Positions 62,041 through 64,000 of a DNA stretch of 64,000 nucleotides are shown here, piece after piece. The notes beneath the pieces were generated by a model, which was given only the letters and a program-made list of their open reading frames with translations, made no database searches and was not told the DNA's origin. This DNA is from an uncultured Sulfuricurvum sp. (GTDB taxonomy: Bacteria; Campylobacterota; Campylobacteria; Campylobacterales; Sulfurimonadaceae), in contig CAIMUF010000081.1 of NCBI GenBank assembly GCA_903844635.1, positions 1 through 64,000 on the forward strand, read 5' to 3'. The position numbers were made by a program, and so were the translations under genes. Every line of letters starts with the position of its first letter. Positions within the stretch are counted from its first letter, which is position 1.

Positions 62041-63057
62041 TTATATTTTATCAATTCCTACGAGCTTAATTTCGCTCAAAATAGATTTGGATTCTTTGAG
62101 TGCCTGAATAGTATCAGGGCGCGGATGACCGATGGCGATTGCACTTCCATTACGCTTTGCAATTTCAACGGCTTCACGTATTTGTTTTTTGATGTTTTCA
62201 ACACCATCATGATGATCTAAAAATACATCGCGGCCTAGGTAACGCATTCCATATTTCGTATCAATCACTTTTACTTTGCTCTGTGCTGTGGTTCGACTAT
62301 CCACAAAAATAAGCCCATTCTCTCTCATTACCGATACCAAACGATCCATGGCATCTTCATCTGCCGTAAACTTTGAACCGGTGTGATTATTAATATAGCG
62401 AACGTCCGGATAAAGTTTTTTGATTTTTTGAATTTGTGAAGCTATCATCTCTTTCGAGTCACTTATCCGCAATGTCACCTGCTCTTCATCATTAAAATCA
62501 ACCGCTTCAAGAGGTAAATGCACCATATAGCCATTTATTCCCTGCGCCAACGTTGCTGATTCATTATGGCGAGGACTCGGTGGTAAAAATGACATAACGA
62601 GAGGTAATCCAACGGATCGAATTGCTTTTACATCATGTGCATACGATACATCATCCATGATGATAACTAACTTTGCAGTGCCTTGTATTACGGGATGAGA
62701 GATTCTAGGCTCACTAGGTGGTGGTGCTGCTTTTTTGTCTTTGGGGGCGTATTCATGATGAGCACTAATCGATTCATGTTCCAGTAACTCTTTAAGAGCT
62801 TTTTTAAGATGACCAATCTCGAGATTTTGCTCATTGGCTTTTAATGAAGCATTCGTATCTACTTTAGCAATCTCTTTAATTTGTCCCATGAGTAACTCGG
62901 TCTGTTCACGTTGGCGATCTGTCTCATCTTGAGCTTGATTGAAACCAATAAAATAACCAATTAAAATAGCTACACAAATCATAATAAGCAATGATAAAAA
63001 AACGGCAATATGTTTTAATGAAAAAAGAGATCGAAAAGAAGAAGTGTGCTTATGCAT
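62041..63057 (-). CDS. Divergent polysaccharide deacetylase (YibQ/DUF610 family)
   Basis: A 338-residue protein anchored by one N-terminal membrane helix (about 17-40), a coiled linker with a Pro/Lys-rich stretch (about 100-120), and a periplasmic NodB-like domain: LVIIMDDVSYAHDVKAI, MSFLPPSPRHNES, GYMVHLPLEAVDF, YINNHTGSKFT, FVDSRTT and AIAIGHPRPDTI. A cell-envelope hydrolase role is likely but undefined. ATG 63057 is used rather than the TTG one codon upstream. Confidence 0.85.
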   Translation of the reverse strand: MHKHTSSFRSLFSLKHIAVFLSLLIMICVAILIGYFIGFNQAQDETDRQREQTELLMGQIKEIAKVDTNASLKANEQNLEIGHLKKALKELLEHESISAHHEYAPKDKKAAPPPSEPRISHPVIQGTAKLVIIMDDVSYAHDVKAIRSVGLPLVMSFLPPSPRHNESATLAQGINGYMVHLPLEAVDFNDEEQVTLRISDSKEMIASQIQKIKKLYPDVRYINNHTGSKFTADEDAMDRLVSVMRENGLIFVDSRTTAQSKVKVIDTKYGMRYLGRDVFLDHHDGVENIKKQIREAVEIAKRNGSAIAIGHPRPDTIQALKESKSILSEIKLVGIDKI

Positions 63058-63096
63058 CAAGAAACATTTATGTTAAATTTGTATTTTAGAGCTGAG

Positions 63097-63114
63097 TTCC
63101 CGCCTTCGCGGGAA
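63097..63114. repeat. Palindrome TTCCCGC-CTTC-GCGGGAA after ilvC
   Basis: A perfect 7-bp stem with a 4-nt loop, 21 bp beyond the ilvC stop. On the minus strand it reads TTCCCGCGAAGGCGGGAA, the classic form of the dispersed palindrome. It may terminate ilvC. Confidence 0.65.
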
Positions 63115-63135
63115 TAACGAGCTTAAAAGCAATTC

Positions 63136-64000
<865 letters not shown>

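Overview
The window looks like chromosomal DNA from a sulfur- and/or hydrogen-oxidising member of the Campylobacterota (Epsilonproteobacteria), probably of Sulfurimonas/Sulfuricurvum type. The main reasons are the two-subunit ATP-citrate lyase of the reductive TCA cycle, an MqnE-type futalosine menaquinone gene, a SorAB-like sulfite oxidase, a polysulfide-reductase-like molybdoenzyme operon, a bifunctional ispDF, the DnaA partner HobA, and an orphan regulator of the HP1021 type. Several gene orders (ispDF-regulator-sat-pgpA; queA-tatC-tatB-hemW-nudix-lysC-hobA-holB-folP; dprA-yibQ-like-ilvC) agree with what I recall of Campylobacter jejuni and Helicobacter pylori. The genus is inference; no rRNA gene lies inside the window.

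Layout. 1-0.9 kb: a consensus stable-RNA-like promoter firing off the left edge, then a pseudopilin gene. 0.9-7 kb (minus): aclBA, then an mqnE / glutamine amidotransferase / membrane glycosyltransferase-like operon. 7-11.4 kb (plus): glnD and glmS, linked to nitrogen status and amino sugars. 11.5-15.3 kb: two convergent diguanylate cyclases with periplasmic CxxCH domains. 15.3-18 kb (minus): Mrp ATPase and thiC. 18-21.8 kb (plus): ispDF, the orphan regulator, an ATP-sulfurylase-like gene with an altered active site, and pgpA. 21.8-29.5 kb (minus): a seven-gene molybdoenzyme operon with three structural subunits, a TorD-like chaperone, a polyferredoxin, a protein resembling only the N-terminal half of shikimate dehydrogenase, and an unknown protein.

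29.7-35 kb (minus): aroK, thioredoxin-like and hisD; a CxxCH chemoreceptor; an M23 peptidase. 35-42 kb: class II aldolase, a PpiC/SurA-type chaperone, two tandem soluble hybrid histidine kinases, nth and a small lipoprotein. 42-46 kb: cmoA, a 258-bp structured spacer with inverted repeats, pyruvate kinase, and a class III cyclase-like gene overlapping a coiled-coil DNA-binding-like gene. 46-49 kb: a small HTH gene pair, HU, a NERD/UvrD-like protein and a periplasmic cyclophilin. 49-56 kb (minus): motAB, a CPA2-like antiporter, folP-holB-hobA-lysC-nudH. 56-61 kb (plus): hemW, tatBC, queA, sorAB. 61-64 kb (minus): dprA, a YibQ-like deacetylase, and ilvC cut by the right edge.

Together the genes describe an autotroph (aclBA, fba, pyk) with a menaquinone-linked respiratory chain and periplasmic molybdoenzymes exported by Tat. 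Redox or haem sensing feeds c-di-GMP and chemotaxis outputs. The least explained parts are the molybdoenzyme accessory genes, the regulator plus degenerate ATP sulfurylase pair, the cyclase/HTH pair, the NERD/UvrD-like gene and the inverted-repeat spacer at 42.8-43.1 kb. No tRNA, CRISPR array, complete insertion sequence or prophage is visible, and no gene-free stretch exceeds 300 bp.
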